DNA from: Haloglycomyces albus DSM 45210
Lineage (GTDB): Bacteria; Actinomycetota; Actinomycetes; Mycobacteriales; Micromonosporaceae
NCBI RefSeq assembly: GCF_000527155.1
Contig: NZ_AZUQ01000001.1
Location: forward strand, 2,989,889 to 3,053,888
Length of the DNA: 64,000 bases
Reading direction: 5' to 3'
The first letter of the stretch is position 1; each line of letters starts with the position of its first letter. Below, piece by piece: positions 1 through 10,062 of the stretch. The position numbers and the translations under genes are program-made. The notes under the pieces are model-generated. The model did not search any database. It was not told the origin of the DNA and saw only the letters and a program-made list of their open reading frames with translations.

Positions 1-1443
<1,443 letters not shown>

Positions 1444-1592
1444 TATTTCCCTTTTGTGGGGGTTGGTTGGGGTAGAAGCGATTGTTCATGCTGGCTGCGT
1501 TGGTGGTTGGTGTGGGATGCTCACGTGCATTATATGATTCTGAGGCAACATGCTGGGGTTTGTGTTCCTGGGTGTGTTGGCCTGTGTGTTTT

Positions 1593-1712
1593 TGTTTGGT
1601 GGTGTGTGCGGGAGGGGTACACTCAGTTCCATTCCGAACCTGGTGGTTAAGGCTTTCTGCGCTGATGGTACTGCACTCGTGGGGGTGTGGGAGAGTAGGT
1701 CGCTGCCAAACA
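1593..1712 (+). rRNA. 5S ribosomal RNA
   Basis: The segment holds the 5S core CCATTCCGAACC, the GATGGTACTGC stretch and GGGAGAGTAGGTCGCTGCC. The 5' GTTTGG (1594-1599) pairs with the 3' CCAAAC (1706-1711) as helix I, giving about 120 nt. It lies about 150 bp after the 23S gene with no tRNA between, as in other actinobacterial rrn operons. The spacer 1444-1592 shows nothing codable. Confidence 0.95.
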
Positions 1713-1728
1713 ATTTTATTTTATGTGA

Positions 1729-1780
1729 GGAGAAGGGGGAGAGGTCACTGTTGTGGTGGCTTTTCCCCCTTCTCCTTTTT
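1729..1780 (+). terminator. rrn operon intrinsic terminator
   Basis: GGAGAAGGGGGA (1729-1740) pairs perfectly with TCCCCCTTCTCC (1764-1775) and is followed by TTTTT. It lies directly after the 5S gene and closes the rRNA operon. Confidence 0.92.
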
Positions 1781-2015
1781 GTGTGTTTCAGATGTCGCTT
1801 TGTATTGTTTTGTGTGGTTTAAACCAATTCGGGAGCACTTACGGTGACGGTGCCCCAGAACTTTAGTATTCAGGGTGCTTGGCTGGTCGCGGGCTAAATC
1901 AGCGTAGTCGTCGGAATCGTATGCGTGTATTTACGTTATCTGCAGGTTTGCTTACGTGAAGCGGTACTATGAACTTTAAGGTAATCAGCGGTTGCGATTG
2001 AGCTGTGAGGTCATC

Positions 2016-3164
2016 ATGGCGAGTGCACATCCGGCGGGAATGGTCCATATATGGGGACGACGACCGACCAGAAAGACAAAGCTACTGCAACCACGACGCC
2101 CCGCGTTTTGGGTGTTTACGATACTTTTGCTGATCACTGCCTTGATAGCGGTAGGCGAGTGGTACCCAACATTCCTTGACAGCGAGATTAGCGGGTTCGC
2201 CTTTTTTGCTTTTGGTATTTGGGCTGCCTGGGCATGTGCTATAGCGTGGCTGGTAGGTCGTATCGACGTATATTCTGAGGTGCCCACATCGATTCGGTTC
2301 GGCGCTTTGGGATGGGGTGTATTTGCATCCTTGATCTTGTCGCGTCCTGTTGTGGAGGCGATGGCCGACTGGGTAGCTCCGGTGTTTGGAACCAATGCGG
2401 AGGCGATATCGACCGCAGTGCCTGAGGAAGCGGCTAAACTCCTGGGGGTCGTGTTGTTGGCTGCGGTGATCCCTGTTCTGTTTAAACGATACGTGGGTGG
2501 CGTCGTCTGTGCACTCTTGGTAGCGGTCGGCTTCAGCGCTGGCCGAGGCTGGGAGGAATCCAATGTGGTATTCAGGGATTCGGTAGCAACCGGGAACTCC
2601 GGTTCTGAAGTCCTGCGGACGGTATTTGACGATTTCCTATTCCATGGATTCGTAGCTATGCCGTGGGCACACTTTACATTTGCAGTAGTCGCAGCCATGG
2701 GTGTTGTGTATTGGATGCAGAACCCACATAAGACGGTAGCAAACCGGGTTGGTGTCGCGGTTCTCCTGTTCTTTAGTGCGGTCGTGCTGCACGCTTTGAC
2801 CTCAATGTCGACGCAACTGCCGGATAATAACGAAGTATTGGCCGTGGTGTTTATAGCGGTCGGAACGATCGTTATCCTTGCGGGGATTGTGGTCGCAACC
2901 CTTCGCGCGGAACATGAGTGGTTTAGTGACACGATTCGTCAGATGCCTCCTGACAGTGATATGCGTGCGGCGGCGAGCGCTTCTGATCAACATCGGTCAC
3001 AGAGTGAGTGGATAGAGTTGGACCGGAAGAAGGTCAAGGAAACGAGGCGCGCTTCCATTGCGTACGTCGACGCGATGAGTGATCACGCATCGTCCGGTGA
3101 AATGGAACGATTGCATCAAATTGCGGTACACGCAGACGGCGAAGAAGAACAAATGAGACACTGA
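2016..3164 (+). CDS. PrsW-family membrane protease-like protein
   Basis: The 382-residue product has about eight hydrophobic segments. It carries PrsW hallmarks: an EEAAK motif near residue 137, a WEES segment near 180, a histidine-bearing segment (FHGFVAMPWAHFTF) near 215-228, and HALTSM near 262. PrsW enzymes are intramembrane metalloproteases that cut anti-sigma factors or act in signalling; that the glutamates and histidines are active here is inferred from the family. The C-terminal tail of about 90 residues is hydrophilic. ATG 2016 is preferred because GAGG lies five bases upstream; an in-frame TTG at 1992 is possible. The gene follows the rRNA operon after about 235 bp that show only a possible -10 (TACTAT, 1965-1970). 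No anti-sigma factor gene is adjacent. Confidence 0.72.
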   Translation: MASAHPAGMVHIWGRRPTRKTKLLQPRRPAFWVFTILLLITALIAVGEWYPTFLDSEISGFAFFAFGIWAAWACAIAWLVGRIDVYSEVPTSIRFGALGWGVFASLILSRPVVEAMADWVAPVFGTNAEAISTAVPEEAAKLLGVVLLAAVIPVLFKRYVGGVVCALLVAVGFSAGRGWEESNVVFRDSVATGNSGSEVLRTVFDDFLFHGFVAMPWAHFTFAVVAAMGVVYWMQNPHKTVANRVGVAVLLFFSAVVLHALTSMSTQLPDNNEVLAVVFIAVGTIVILAGIVVATLRAEHEWFSDTIRQMPPDSDMRAAASASDQHRSQSEWIELDRKKVKETRRASIAYVDAMSDHASSGEMERLHQIAVHADGEEEQMRH

Positions 3165-3236
3165 AATGCATGATTCCTGTGGGGTTGTGATGGCATCCGT
3201 TTCGTTGAAGTGTTGAATGCCTGCCCGTAGGCGATC

Positions 3237-3374
3237 ATGACTATACACGGCGACGACGCTTGGCCGATGGTCGACTGTGAAACGTCGTCTAGATCTACGC
3301 CTATGCGCACTACATTACCGAATAAGTCCGGAGAAGCATCGTATTCTTCTGCAAACTGGGCGATCGGTACATAA
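3237..3374 (+). CDS. possible 45-residue ORF ahead of the next membrane protein
   Basis: An ATG at 3237 lies six bases after TAGGCG, and the frame ends at a TAA that overlaps the AAGG ribosome-binding site of the next gene at 3384. That spacing would suit translational coupling. The predicted peptide is hydrophilic with one cysteine and matches no family I recognise. Codon third positions are not strongly GC-biased, and a 94-codon frame on the opposite strand (3116-3400) covers the same DNA, so the coding status is doubtful. Confidence 0.25.
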   Translation: MTIHGDDAWPMVDCETSSRSTPMRTTLPNKSGEASYSSANWAIGT

Positions 3375-3383
3375 GGTGTTTCT

Positions 3384-4103
3384 GTGGGTGGTTCTAGCAA
3401 CGGTGCGACGGTAGACGATCGGACGACTTCTTCTGGTGCGGCTGATGGTACAACAGGCGCTTGGAAAATGACGTTGTCGGTTACCGGTGCGGGCGCCCTG
3501 TTTCTGCTTCTACGTTTGTTCGCGGTTGTCGACTATCAGTGGGACGTGGCGTTTGCGGTTTCGGAGACGATCGGAGTTGACGACGTCCCGAGTTTGCTAT
3601 TTGGAACGATGCTTGCCGAGCGCTTGAGCAACGGTGTGTTTATCGCGCTCCTCTTTCCATTGGCCATGGGGCACCAGGCACGACTCGGTTGGATTCCGCG
3701 GCGGGATACGTCCGGTAATTTTGCCTTTATCGTTATCCTGTTTATGCTGCTCGTTTCGCTCTGGATCAGTTTCGGGCAAATTTGGTTGCCGGTTGTCAGC
3801 TTCGTGCTGACCGCATCTGTTTTGGTGTTGTTCTATGGCCCTCTGGATACGCCGGAGAAGGTTTTGCGCTTCCTGTCGAGTCATATCTGGCGCATTTCCT
3901 TGGCGATCATCTTTGTGCTGGCGGCTCTAGTACGCGCACCGTGGGTGCCTCTGGAAGAGATTGAACTGTCCGACGGGTCCGTTATGGAGGGCTATGTGGT
4001 GGCAACGCCATCGGGGTACTTGAAGGTACTGACTGAATCGGACCGGGAGCTGGAAATCTTGATTGCAGCAGACGTCGAGGAACGTACTGAAGTCGAGAGA
4101 TGA
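3384..4103 (+). CDS. multi-pass membrane protein of unknown function
   Basis: The 239-residue protein has a short polar N-terminus, then about five hydrophobic segments between residues 30 and 190 (one contains VILFMLLVSLWISFG). It ends in a roughly 45-residue soluble tail of beta character, beginning IELSDGSVMEGYVV and ending with an acidic patch. Tails of this 'DGS...GYV...' type resemble small beta-barrels found at the end of other membrane proteins; this is an impression, not an assignment. The GTG start has AAGG six bases upstream. I do not recognise a named family. It is transcribed in the same direction as the PrsW-like gene but is separated from it by 219 bp. Confidence 0.75.
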   Translation: MGGSSNGATVDDRTTSSGAADGTTGAWKMTLSVTGAGALFLLLRLFAVVDYQWDVAFAVSETIGVDDVPSLLFGTMLAERLSNGVFIALLFPLAMGHQARLGWIPRRDTSGNFAFIVILFMLLVSLWISFGQIWLPVVSFVLTASVLVLFYGPLDTPEKVLRFLSSHIWRISLAIIFVLAALVRAPWVPLEEIELSDGSVMEGYVVATPSGYLKVLTESDRELEILIAADVEERTEVER

Positions 4104-4138
4104 GGGATTGCAGGCGTGAGGGGCCCGCGGGCCGTTGA

Positions 4139-4279
4139 CTACGTCAGCATTTCACGGACTCGATAGGCTCCAAGCGCGAGTGCAAAGGCGCCACCGACTA
4201 CCAAAAACGCTACTCCTACTACGCTTAGCAGTAGGACCGCAAGGGCGATCGCGCCAAGTAGGCTGAAAAACGAACTCAT
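4139..4279 (-). CDS. 46-residue single-span membrane protein
   Basis: Read on the minus strand, an ATG preceded by GGAGG (five bases away) opens a frame of 46 codons. Almost the whole peptide is hydrophobic: a continuous stretch of about 32 residues starts at residue 7 and contains ALAVLLLSVVGVAFLVVGGA, followed by a short tail AYRVREMLT with positive and negative charges. The strong ribosome-binding site and typical membrane composition make it a credible gene, although it is very short. It lies tail-to-tail with the preceding membrane protein (36 bp gap) and head-to-head with the carboxymuconolactone decarboxylase-like gene. Its function is unknown. Confidence 0.7.
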   Translation of the reverse strand: MSSFFSLLGAIALAVLLLSVVGVAFLVVGGAFALALGAYRVREMLT

Positions 4280-4368
4280 GGAGCCTCCTTCATTGCAGGC
4301 TACGTTGTCAATTTGATCCCGTTAGGATTATTGTCGCATATCAATACAGAACCCGTATTTTACTTCAC

Positions 4369-4917
4369 ATGTTAGGTATACCACTATACATGAACGATAA
4401 AGAAGATATATCTCGACTCCGAGGTACGCCTTTTCCATCGGAAATGGAGCGTCTGTACAGGAAACTCGGCAGAAAACCGATTAATCTCCACCGCGCTCTT
4501 GCACCGGCTCCGGCGGTACTGGAAAAGTATCTGGAGTTGGTGCAGTCCCTCCGCTTTGAGGCGAAATGTCCTCAGAGAGATCGTGAACTGGCTATTTGTC
4601 GGGTAGCGAGACTGCGTGGCTCCGACTACGAATGGGCGCACCATTCCCCGGAAGCGCGACACGCGGGTGTGAGCGAGGAGCAACTGAACGCCCTCGACGA
4701 GTGGCGGGCGAGCTCCCTGTTTGCCGACCGGGACCGAGTGATCCTGGGGTATGTCGACTATATGGTGGTCGACGCGAAGTTCGACAGCAGAGTTCTCGAG
4801 CAATACTACGACGAGCAGGAACAGGTCGAACTGACCATGACGATCGGGATGTATTTGTCCATTGCGGCGGTATTGCGGGCGCTAGAAGTACAGCTGGACG
4901 ATAATGTCGGAAATTGA
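4369..4917 (+). CDS. carboxymuconolactone decarboxylase family protein (AhpD-like)
   Basis: The 182-residue product has the layout of CMD-family proteins: an N-terminal segment ending PINLHRALA, then LRFEAKCPQRDRELAICRVA, then YEWAHHSPEARHAGVS, where the E..HH part is the usual active-site region. Classical AhpD has a CxxC pair. This protein has single cysteines at the CPQRD and ICRVA positions instead, so peroxidase-reductant activity is not assured, and many such proteins are uncharacterised. The start may be ATG 4369 or ATG 4390; neither has a clear ribosome-binding site. The 5' part contains a sequence (4407-4426) resembling the PadR-linked operator described elsewhere in this annotation. 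Confidence 0.75.
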   Translation: MLGIPLYMNDKEDISRLRGTPFPSEMERLYRKLGRKPINLHRALAPAPAVLEKYLELVQSLRFEAKCPQRDRELAICRVARLRGSDYEWAHHSPEARHAGVSEEQLNALDEWRASSLFADRDRVILGYVDYMVVDAKFDSRVLEQYYDEQEQVELTMTIGMYLSIAAVLRALEVQLDDNVGN

Positions 4918-4992
4918 GTGCTACCGGTAGGCGAGCACGTAAGCTCAATCGTACTGATGATCCGAACCGTTGTTGAGGTTGGAGAAGGGTAG

Positions 4993-6456
4993 ATGACGAA
5001 GGACTCGGGAGAACTGACAGGGGGCGTTCATGCTTCTCCTGTCGCTACGGTGTTCGTGGCGATGGCCGCTGCACTAGGCGGATTTCTATTCGGATACGAC
5101 ACCAGTGTGATTAACGGTACGGTCGATGCCCTGGAAGAGACCTTTGGGATTTCGTCGGTGGCCCTCGGGTTCGTGGTTTCGTCAGCCCTTATCGGTTGTG
5201 CGTTCGGAGCGTGGTTTGCAGGGGCCCTGGCGAATAAGGTTGGGCGTACCCGGGTCATGATGGTGGCGGCGACGATGTTCTTCATTTCGTCGTTCGGTTC
5301 GGCATTGGCAACAGGACCGTTGGATCTGGTGGCATGGCGTGTACTTGGAGGACTGGCGGTCGGTGCGGCCAGTGTTATCGCGCCGGCTTATATTGCCGAG
5401 ATCGCTCCGGCGAATATCCGTGGACGCCTGGGGAGCCTGCAACAGATGGCTATCGTCATCGGTATTTTTGCCGCTCTATTGGTCAATTACGTCATCGCTC
5501 AGGCGGCCGGCGGAGCCAATGAGGCGGTGCCTTGGGGCGGTACGGCATGGCGATGGATGTTCGCCGCCGAATCGATACCGGCGTTCCTCTATTTCGTCAT
5601 GGCGCTTCAAATTCCAGAGTCTCCCCGTTACCTGGTCTCCAAGAACAAGTTTCGTCAAGCCAAAAAGGTACTGGCCAAATACGTTGGTGGTGACGTTGAC
5701 GCAAAGGTCGACAGTATTCGAGAATCGCTGCATTCGGAGACGCCGCCTCGATTCGCCGATATTCGCGGCAGTCGGCTTGGCCTGATGCCGATTGTATGGA
5801 TCGGGATTCTCCTTTCGGTGTTCCAGCAGTTCGTTGGCATTAACGTCATCTTCTATTACTCCAATACGCTGTGGCAGGCAGTCGGGTTCAGCGAATCTGA
5901 TTCCTTCTTGACGTCCGTCATTACTTCGGTAACCAATGTGGTCGCTACGATCATCGCCATTGCGCTGATCGATAAGGTTGGTCGAAAGATACTGCTGCTG
6001 ACCGGTTCGGTGATCATGGCTCTGTCACTGGGAACGATGAGTTACATATTCTCCACCGCACCAGTGGTGAACGGTGACCCGAATCTGGGCGATACCGCGG
6101 GACCGATTGCTCTCATCGCGGCTAATGTCTTTGTCGTCGGGTTCGCGTTTTCCTGGGGGCCGATCGTATGGGTGCTTTTGGGGGAGATGTTCCCCAACCG
6201 TATTCGTGCCTCGGCCTTGGCCGTGGCGGCTGCGGCACAGTGGGCCTCGAACTGGTTGATCACCACGACGTTCCCGGAGTTGGTAACGATCAGTCTTGGC
6301 CTGGCCTATGGCTTGTACGCCGCGTTCGCGGTTCTGTCGTTCCTCTTTGTACTACGCTATGTACCTGAAACCAAGGGCGTGGAGCTGGAAGCGATGGAAC
6401 AGCTCGAAAGTGAGGCCGAACGACGTCGCTCCAAGCGTCTGACCGAAAAGGGTTAG
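4993..6456 (+). CDS. sugar porter family MFS transporter
   Basis: The 487-residue protein has twelve predicted spans and the sugar-porter signatures: GGFLFGYDTSVINGT in span 1, a NKVGRTR loop between spans 2 and 3, PESPRYLV after span 6, QQFVGINVIFYYSN in span 7, and PETKG after span 12. These proteins are proton-coupled symporters or facilitators of hexoses, pentoses or polyols across the cytoplasmic membrane; the substrate cannot be read from the sequence. The ATG has GGAGAAGGG just upstream. The gene stands alone and ends at a shared bidirectional terminator against the ABC permease gene. The closest characterised types would be XylE/GlcP-like porters. Confidence 0.92.
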   Translation: MTKDSGELTGGVHASPVATVFVAMAAALGGFLFGYDTSVINGTVDALEETFGISSVALGFVVSSALIGCAFGAWFAGALANKVGRTRVMMVAATMFFISSFGSALATGPLDLVAWRVLGGLAVGAASVIAPAYIAEIAPANIRGRLGSLQQMAIVIGIFAALLVNYVIAQAAGGANEAVPWGGTAWRWMFAAESIPAFLYFVMALQIPESPRYLVSKNKFRQAKKVLAKYVGGDVDAKVDSIRESLHSETPPRFADIRGSRLGLMPIVWIGILLSVFQQFVGINVIFYYSNTLWQAVGFSESDSFLTSVITSVTNVVATIIAIALIDKVGRKILLLTGSVIMALSLGTMSYIFSTAPVVNGDPNLGDTAGPIALIAANVFVVGFAFSWGPIVWVLLGEMFPNRIRASALAVAAAAQWASNWLITTTFPELVTISLGLAYGLYAAFAVLSFLFVLRYVPETKGVELEAMEQLESEAERRRSKRLTEKG

Positions 6457-6480
6457 GTAACGTCCAGTAGACGCAATATC

Positions 6481-6506
6481 GGGGTCGGCATGGGTATGCC
6501 GACCCC
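6481..6506. terminator. bidirectional terminator hairpin between convergent genes
   Basis: GGGGTCGGCAT (6481-6491) and ATGCCGACCCC (6496-6506) form a perfect 11-bp stem with a GGGT loop. On the plus strand it is followed by a pyrimidine-rich GGTTTCCTTTCT tail. It separates the sugar porter gene from the oppositely oriented ABC permease gene. Confidence 0.85.
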
Positions 6507-6538
6507 GGTTTCCTTTCTGTGTAAAGCCTATGGCGGAT

Positions 6539-9082
6539 CTACTCTGTGGTGATCGCCTGGAGCATGTTGAGCTTGGCTGCTCGGGCGGCGGGTGCCAGTG
6601 CCGCAATGAATCCAACGACCAGAGCAGCGATGAGGTAAGTGATCATCAACCCCCACGGCAGGGCGAAGACGGTTATGCCTTCGTCCTTCAGGCCCTGCTG
6701 GATGACATAGCCGAGGCCGATGCCGACCGCCAGTCCGAGTATCGCCCCGAATAGACAGATGATGATGCTCTCCGCCGTTACCATCCGTCGAATCTGTGGT
6801 CGGGTCATACCGATCGCTCGCAGCATTCCGAGCTCCCGGGTACGTTCCAGAACGGAAAGGACCAGCGTGTTGATGACGCCGATGATGGCGATAAGGACCG
6901 CGAGCCCCATGAGCACCTGGACGGCGATGATGACGTTGTCGAGCATCCCCGTCTGCTCGTCGATGAACTCCGCGTTATTGGTGACGGTCAGTTCCTGTTC
7001 ATCGGCCAAGAGGGTGTCTATCTCATCCTGAACCGCACTCACAGAGGCATCGTCCGATACCTCGATGAAGGTTTGGAACGGTTTGGTGAGTTGGAAATGT
7101 TCCGACAGTTCCGGGCTCATCCACCAGGAGCCACCCCAGTTTTCAGACGACGTTACGGCGGTTACGGTCAGGTCGGCCTCGGTACCGTCGAAGAGTGTCA
7201 GTGTCACCGTATCGCCGACTTCAAGGTTCTCTTCATCGGCGATGTCTTCCCCAATGAGGACCGAATCACGGTCGAAGTCACTCAAGCTGCCTTCATCGAC
7301 GGTGATTCCGAGAATCCCGAAGGTGTCCTCGATGTCTCCCGTCGAATTGAACGCCCAATCGGAGTCCTTGCCATCGACTTTGGTGTCGTGGCTGGTGTAC
7401 ATATCGGCGACGGATTCTACCCCGTCGATGTCGGACAGGCCCTCGTTGATATCGGCGGGAATACCCGTCGGCATGGCGGCCATCGAGGCTTGGCTAACGA
7501 TCAGGTCGGACTGTAGCGTTTCACTGAAGTAGTCCTCGCTGGTCGCTTTGAGACTCGACACGATAGAGGCGATCGCCGTTACCAAGGCAATGGAGATCAT
7601 GAGTGCCGAGGCCGTGATGGCGGTTCGACGCGGACTGCGGGAGGCGTTGAGCCGACCAAGCTTTGCGGTGATGCCGACTCCGAACAGACGTCCAAGAACG
7701 GACACCAACGGGGTCGCGAGAATAGGCGTCAACAGAATGCTGCCGATGAAGGTGATGGCAACGCCGGCGAATGTCGCGGCGAGCGTATTGCCTTCGAACA
7801 TGCCGTTGAGTCCGCCGAACATCAAGCCCACTCCGATGAGAGTGACGATGCTTCCCACGATAGTGATGCCCCGCAACGGCTTCGGTGGGTTTGCTGCGTC
7901 ACGCATAGCCGCTACCGGCGGTACCTTGCCAGCACGACGTGCCGGCCCGAACGCCGCTAGGAGCGTCACAATGACACCGATGACGATGGCACTGGTGGAG
8001 CTTGCCGGAATGACCATGGAAACCGGCAGGCCCTCAAAGAGAGTGTTGCCCACGATTGCGGACAGGCCTACACCCAAGCCGATCCCTAGGGCGTAACCGA
8101 TCAAGGAACCGATGATCCCGACGATGAGGGCCTCGAGAAGGATCGATCGCGTCGCCTGACCGCGGGTAGCGCCCATGGCCCGCATGAGAGCCAATTCTTT
8201 CTGGCGTTGTGCTACTACGATCGTAAAGGTATTGATGATAAGGAATACTGAGACGATGATGGCGATAACGCCGAAGCCGAAGAAGATGTATCCGATGATG
8301 TCGCCGAACATCTGGAGTCCTTCGGCGTTCTGTTCGTCGGCTTCGGCGGAGGTAAGGACTTCGAAGTCCGAACCGGCCGCGTTTTCCAACGCTTCCTTGT
8401 CCGCGTCGCCGATGACGGTGATGCTCATGTAGGCATCCCGGTCTTGAGCCATGAGGCTTTGAGCGGCCGACGTGGTAAACGCTACTTGAGTCTCACCCAG
8501 GAAGCTGTCGCGGTTGCCGGGCATGTCGTACGTTCCAACGACCGTGTAGGGCTCGCGCTCGGTCGACATGGTGCTGATATCACTCGTATCGCCAAGTTCC
8601 AGGCCGGCGTCTTTGAGAAATTTGTTGCTGACGATGATTTCATCGTCAGCACTGGGAGCGTTCCCCTTGTCGAGCTCCATGAAGTCCGCGATCGACTCCC
8701 AATTGAAGCCCATGGTCGGCTGCATTCCACCGAGGGTTTTACCGTCGGCATCGCGTGCCGTCACCATTGCGCTGATGTCACCGGTGGCGGTTTCCACTCC
8801 GTCAAGTTGACGGATCTCTTCCAACGTGGACGCTGGAATGTACTGGCTCGGGGTAACCGGTGCGCCGTCGGCGGAGGCGCCCGTGGGGTTGGCTTCGGCG
8901 TGCTGTACCACGTAGTCCGCCTCCGAATAGATATCGGAGAACATTGTGGTGAGTGATTTGTTCAGCGACGCGGTCAGGACCATCGACGCGGACACGAACA
9001 TGGTGCCCAGAACAATGGCGATCGAGGTCAGAACGACTCGGCCCTTACGTTTGGCCATCCCCTTCAGTGACGCTCGTAGCAT
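6539..9082 (-). CDS. FtsX/MacB-type ABC transporter permease, duplicated form
   Basis: The 847-residue protein has one N-terminal span, a large extracytoplasmic domain (about 40-250), three spans (about 260-370), a second pair of spans (near 405-465), another span with the following extracytoplasmic domain (about 485-700), and three C-terminal spans. The ELALMRAMGATRGQ and ELGMLRAIGMTRPQ segments are the two FtsX-domain signatures. Such permeases work in efflux or mechanotransmission rather than import, often exporting antimicrobial peptides or lipids. Its ATG directly abuts the TAA of the ATPase gene (TAAATG), so the two genes are cotranscribed and translated together. The substrate is unknown. 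Confidence 0.93.
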   Translation of the reverse strand: MLRASLKGMAKRKGRVVLTSIAIVLGTMFVSASMVLTASLNKSLTTMFSDIYSEADYVVQHAEANPTGASADGAPVTPSQYIPASTLEEIRQLDGVETATGDISAMVTARDADGKTLGGMQPTMGFNWESIADFMELDKGNAPSADDEIIVSNKFLKDAGLELGDTSDISTMSTEREPYTVVGTYDMPGNRDSFLGETQVAFTTSAAQSLMAQDRDAYMSITVIGDADKEALENAAGSDFEVLTSAEADEQNAEGLQMFGDIIGYIFFGFGVIAIIVSVFLIINTFTIVVAQRQKELALMRAMGATRGQATRSILLEALIVGIIGSLIGYALGIGLGVGLSAIVGNTLFEGLPVSMVIPASSTSAIVIGVIVTLLAAFGPARRAGKVPPVAAMRDAANPPKPLRGITIVGSIVTLIGVGLMFGGLNGMFEGNTLAATFAGVAITFIGSILLTPILATPLVSVLGRLFGVGITAKLGRLNASRSPRRTAITASALMISIALVTAIASIVSSLKATSEDYFSETLQSDLIVSQASMAAMPTGIPADINEGLSDIDGVESVADMYTSHDTKVDGKDSDWAFNSTGDIEDTFGILGITVDEGSLSDFDRDSVLIGEDIADEENLEVGDTVTLTLFDGTEADLTVTAVTSSENWGGSWWMSPELSEHFQLTKPFQTFIEVSDDASVSAVQDEIDTLLADEQELTVTNNAEFIDEQTGMLDNVIIAVQVLMGLAVLIAIIGVINTLVLSVLERTRELGMLRAIGMTRPQIRRMVTAESIIICLFGAILGLAVGIGLGYVIQQGLKDEGITVFALPWGLMITYLIAALVVGFIAALAPAARAAKLNMLQAITTE

Positions 9083-9868
9083 TTAGTTGGCCTCGCTCTC
9101 ATGCCCGGTCGCCGCACTGGCGTCTTGAGCTACGAGCTGCTCAAAGTGCCGCATCTTGTCGATGACGGAGTCGGCGGTCGGATCGGCCATGTCGTCGACG
9201 ATGTGGCCGTCGGCCAAGAAGACGACACGGTCGGCATACGAGGCCGCCGCTGGATCGTGGGTGACCATCACAATGGTCTGTCCAAAGGTGTCGACCGATT
9301 CCCGGAGGAAGTTGAGAACTTCGGTTCCCGAGTGGGTATCGAGGTTACCGGTAGGTTCATCGGCGAAGATGACCTCGGGTCGGGTCGCTAGAGCGCGTGC
9401 GCAGGCAACGCGCTGTTGCTGTCCTCCCGACAGCTCGGTGGGTTTGTGTTCCAGCCGGCTGTCGAGGTCGAGGGTCTTGGTGATCTGATTGACCCAGTCA
9501 TTGTCGTTGGGGTGGCCGGCGATGGCAGCCGGGAGCGTGATGTTCTCGTACGCCGTCAGGGTCGGGAGAAGATTGAACTGCTGAAAGATGAAGCCGATCT
9601 TTTCGCGACGAAGTTTGGTCAGCTCCTTGTCCTTCATCCCGGTGATGACGGTTTCGCCGATGGAGATGGTGCCGCGATTCGTGCTGTCGAGTCCCGCTAG
9701 GCAGTGCATGAGGGTGGATTTTCCAGAACCCGAGGGCCCCATGATGGCGGTGAATGCACCCGTTTGAAACTCAACGTTGATTTCTTGTAGGGCATTGACT
9801 TGGGTCTCTCCAGACCCGTAGACCTTCCACACATCCGTGGCAGAGGCAGCGGGGGAGTTGGACGTCAT
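9083..9868 (-). CDS. ABC transporter ATP-binding protein, MacB/LolD type
   Basis: The 261-residue ATPase carries Walker [10 protein letters not shown], the Q-loop FIFQQFNLLPTLTAYENI, the ABC signature [15 protein letters not shown], Walker B VIFADEPTGNLD, and the switch histidine in MVTHD. 'DEPTGNLDT' is the form typical of MacB/LolD-type exporters that pair with FtsX-like permeases. ATG 9868 is favoured over a longer reading from 9913 because GAGAGAG lies upstream and the family usually starts close to this point. The gene is first in a two-gene operon with the permease. Its promoter carries two inverted repeats (see the regulatory entry). Confidence 0.93.
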   Translation of the reverse strand: MTSNSPAASATDVWKVYGSGETQVNALQEINVEFQTGAFTAIMGPSGSGKSTLMHCLAGLDSTNRGTISIGETVITGMKDKELTKLRREKIGFIFQQFNLLPTLTAYENITLPAAIAGHPNDNDWVNQITKTLDLDSRLEHKPTELSGGQQQRVACARALATRPEVIFADEPTGNLDTHSGTEVLNFLRESVDTFGQTIVMVTHDPAAASYADRVVFLADGHIVDDMADPTADSVIDKMRHFEQLVAQDASAATGHESEAN

Positions 9869-9900
9869 TGGTTTCACTCTCTCTTGCTGATGGGCATCAA

Positions 9901-9955
9901 CGAGATAGCGCAATGTGATGCTATCTCAAAACTTAATGACATCATACATGATGTC
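9901..9955 (-). promoter_or_regulatory. operator/promoter of the ABC exporter operon
   Basis: On the minus strand a -10 hexamer TATGAT (plus 9939-9944) sits inside a perfect palindrome, TGACATCATACATGATGTCA (9936-9955: 9-bp arms, 2-bp centre). A repressor bound there would cover the -10. Closer to the gene, GAGATAGC (9901-9908) and GCTATCTC (9919-9926) form a second perfect 8-bp inverted repeat with a 10-nt loop in the leader. A 3/6 match TTGTAC lies 18 bp upstream of the -10. The regulator is not identified. Confidence 0.6.
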
Positions 9956-10062
9956 ACATTGACCGTACAACGGCTTTTTAGATGACTCAATCGTATGGGC
10001 CGTAGAGTGAAAGCACATCGTCTTGGCGTACGGTTTTGTCACTCCTCCTGTGGTAGGAGGCC

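Noticed and set aside
1985-2932. 315-codon open frame on the minus strand
   Set aside because: It lies antisense to the PrsW-like gene, is rich in Thr, Asn, Arg and Ala typical of an antisense frame, and has no ribosome-binding site.
3116-3400. 94-codon minus-strand frame between two membrane-protein genes
   Set aside because: The middle looks fairly protein-like, but it overlaps the ends of both neighbours, starts with TTG and has no family match. I left it out.
10044-10060. 6-bp hairpin after the response regulator gene
   Set aside because: CCTCCT-GTGGT-AGGAGG is short and has no U-run, so it is too weak to call a terminator.
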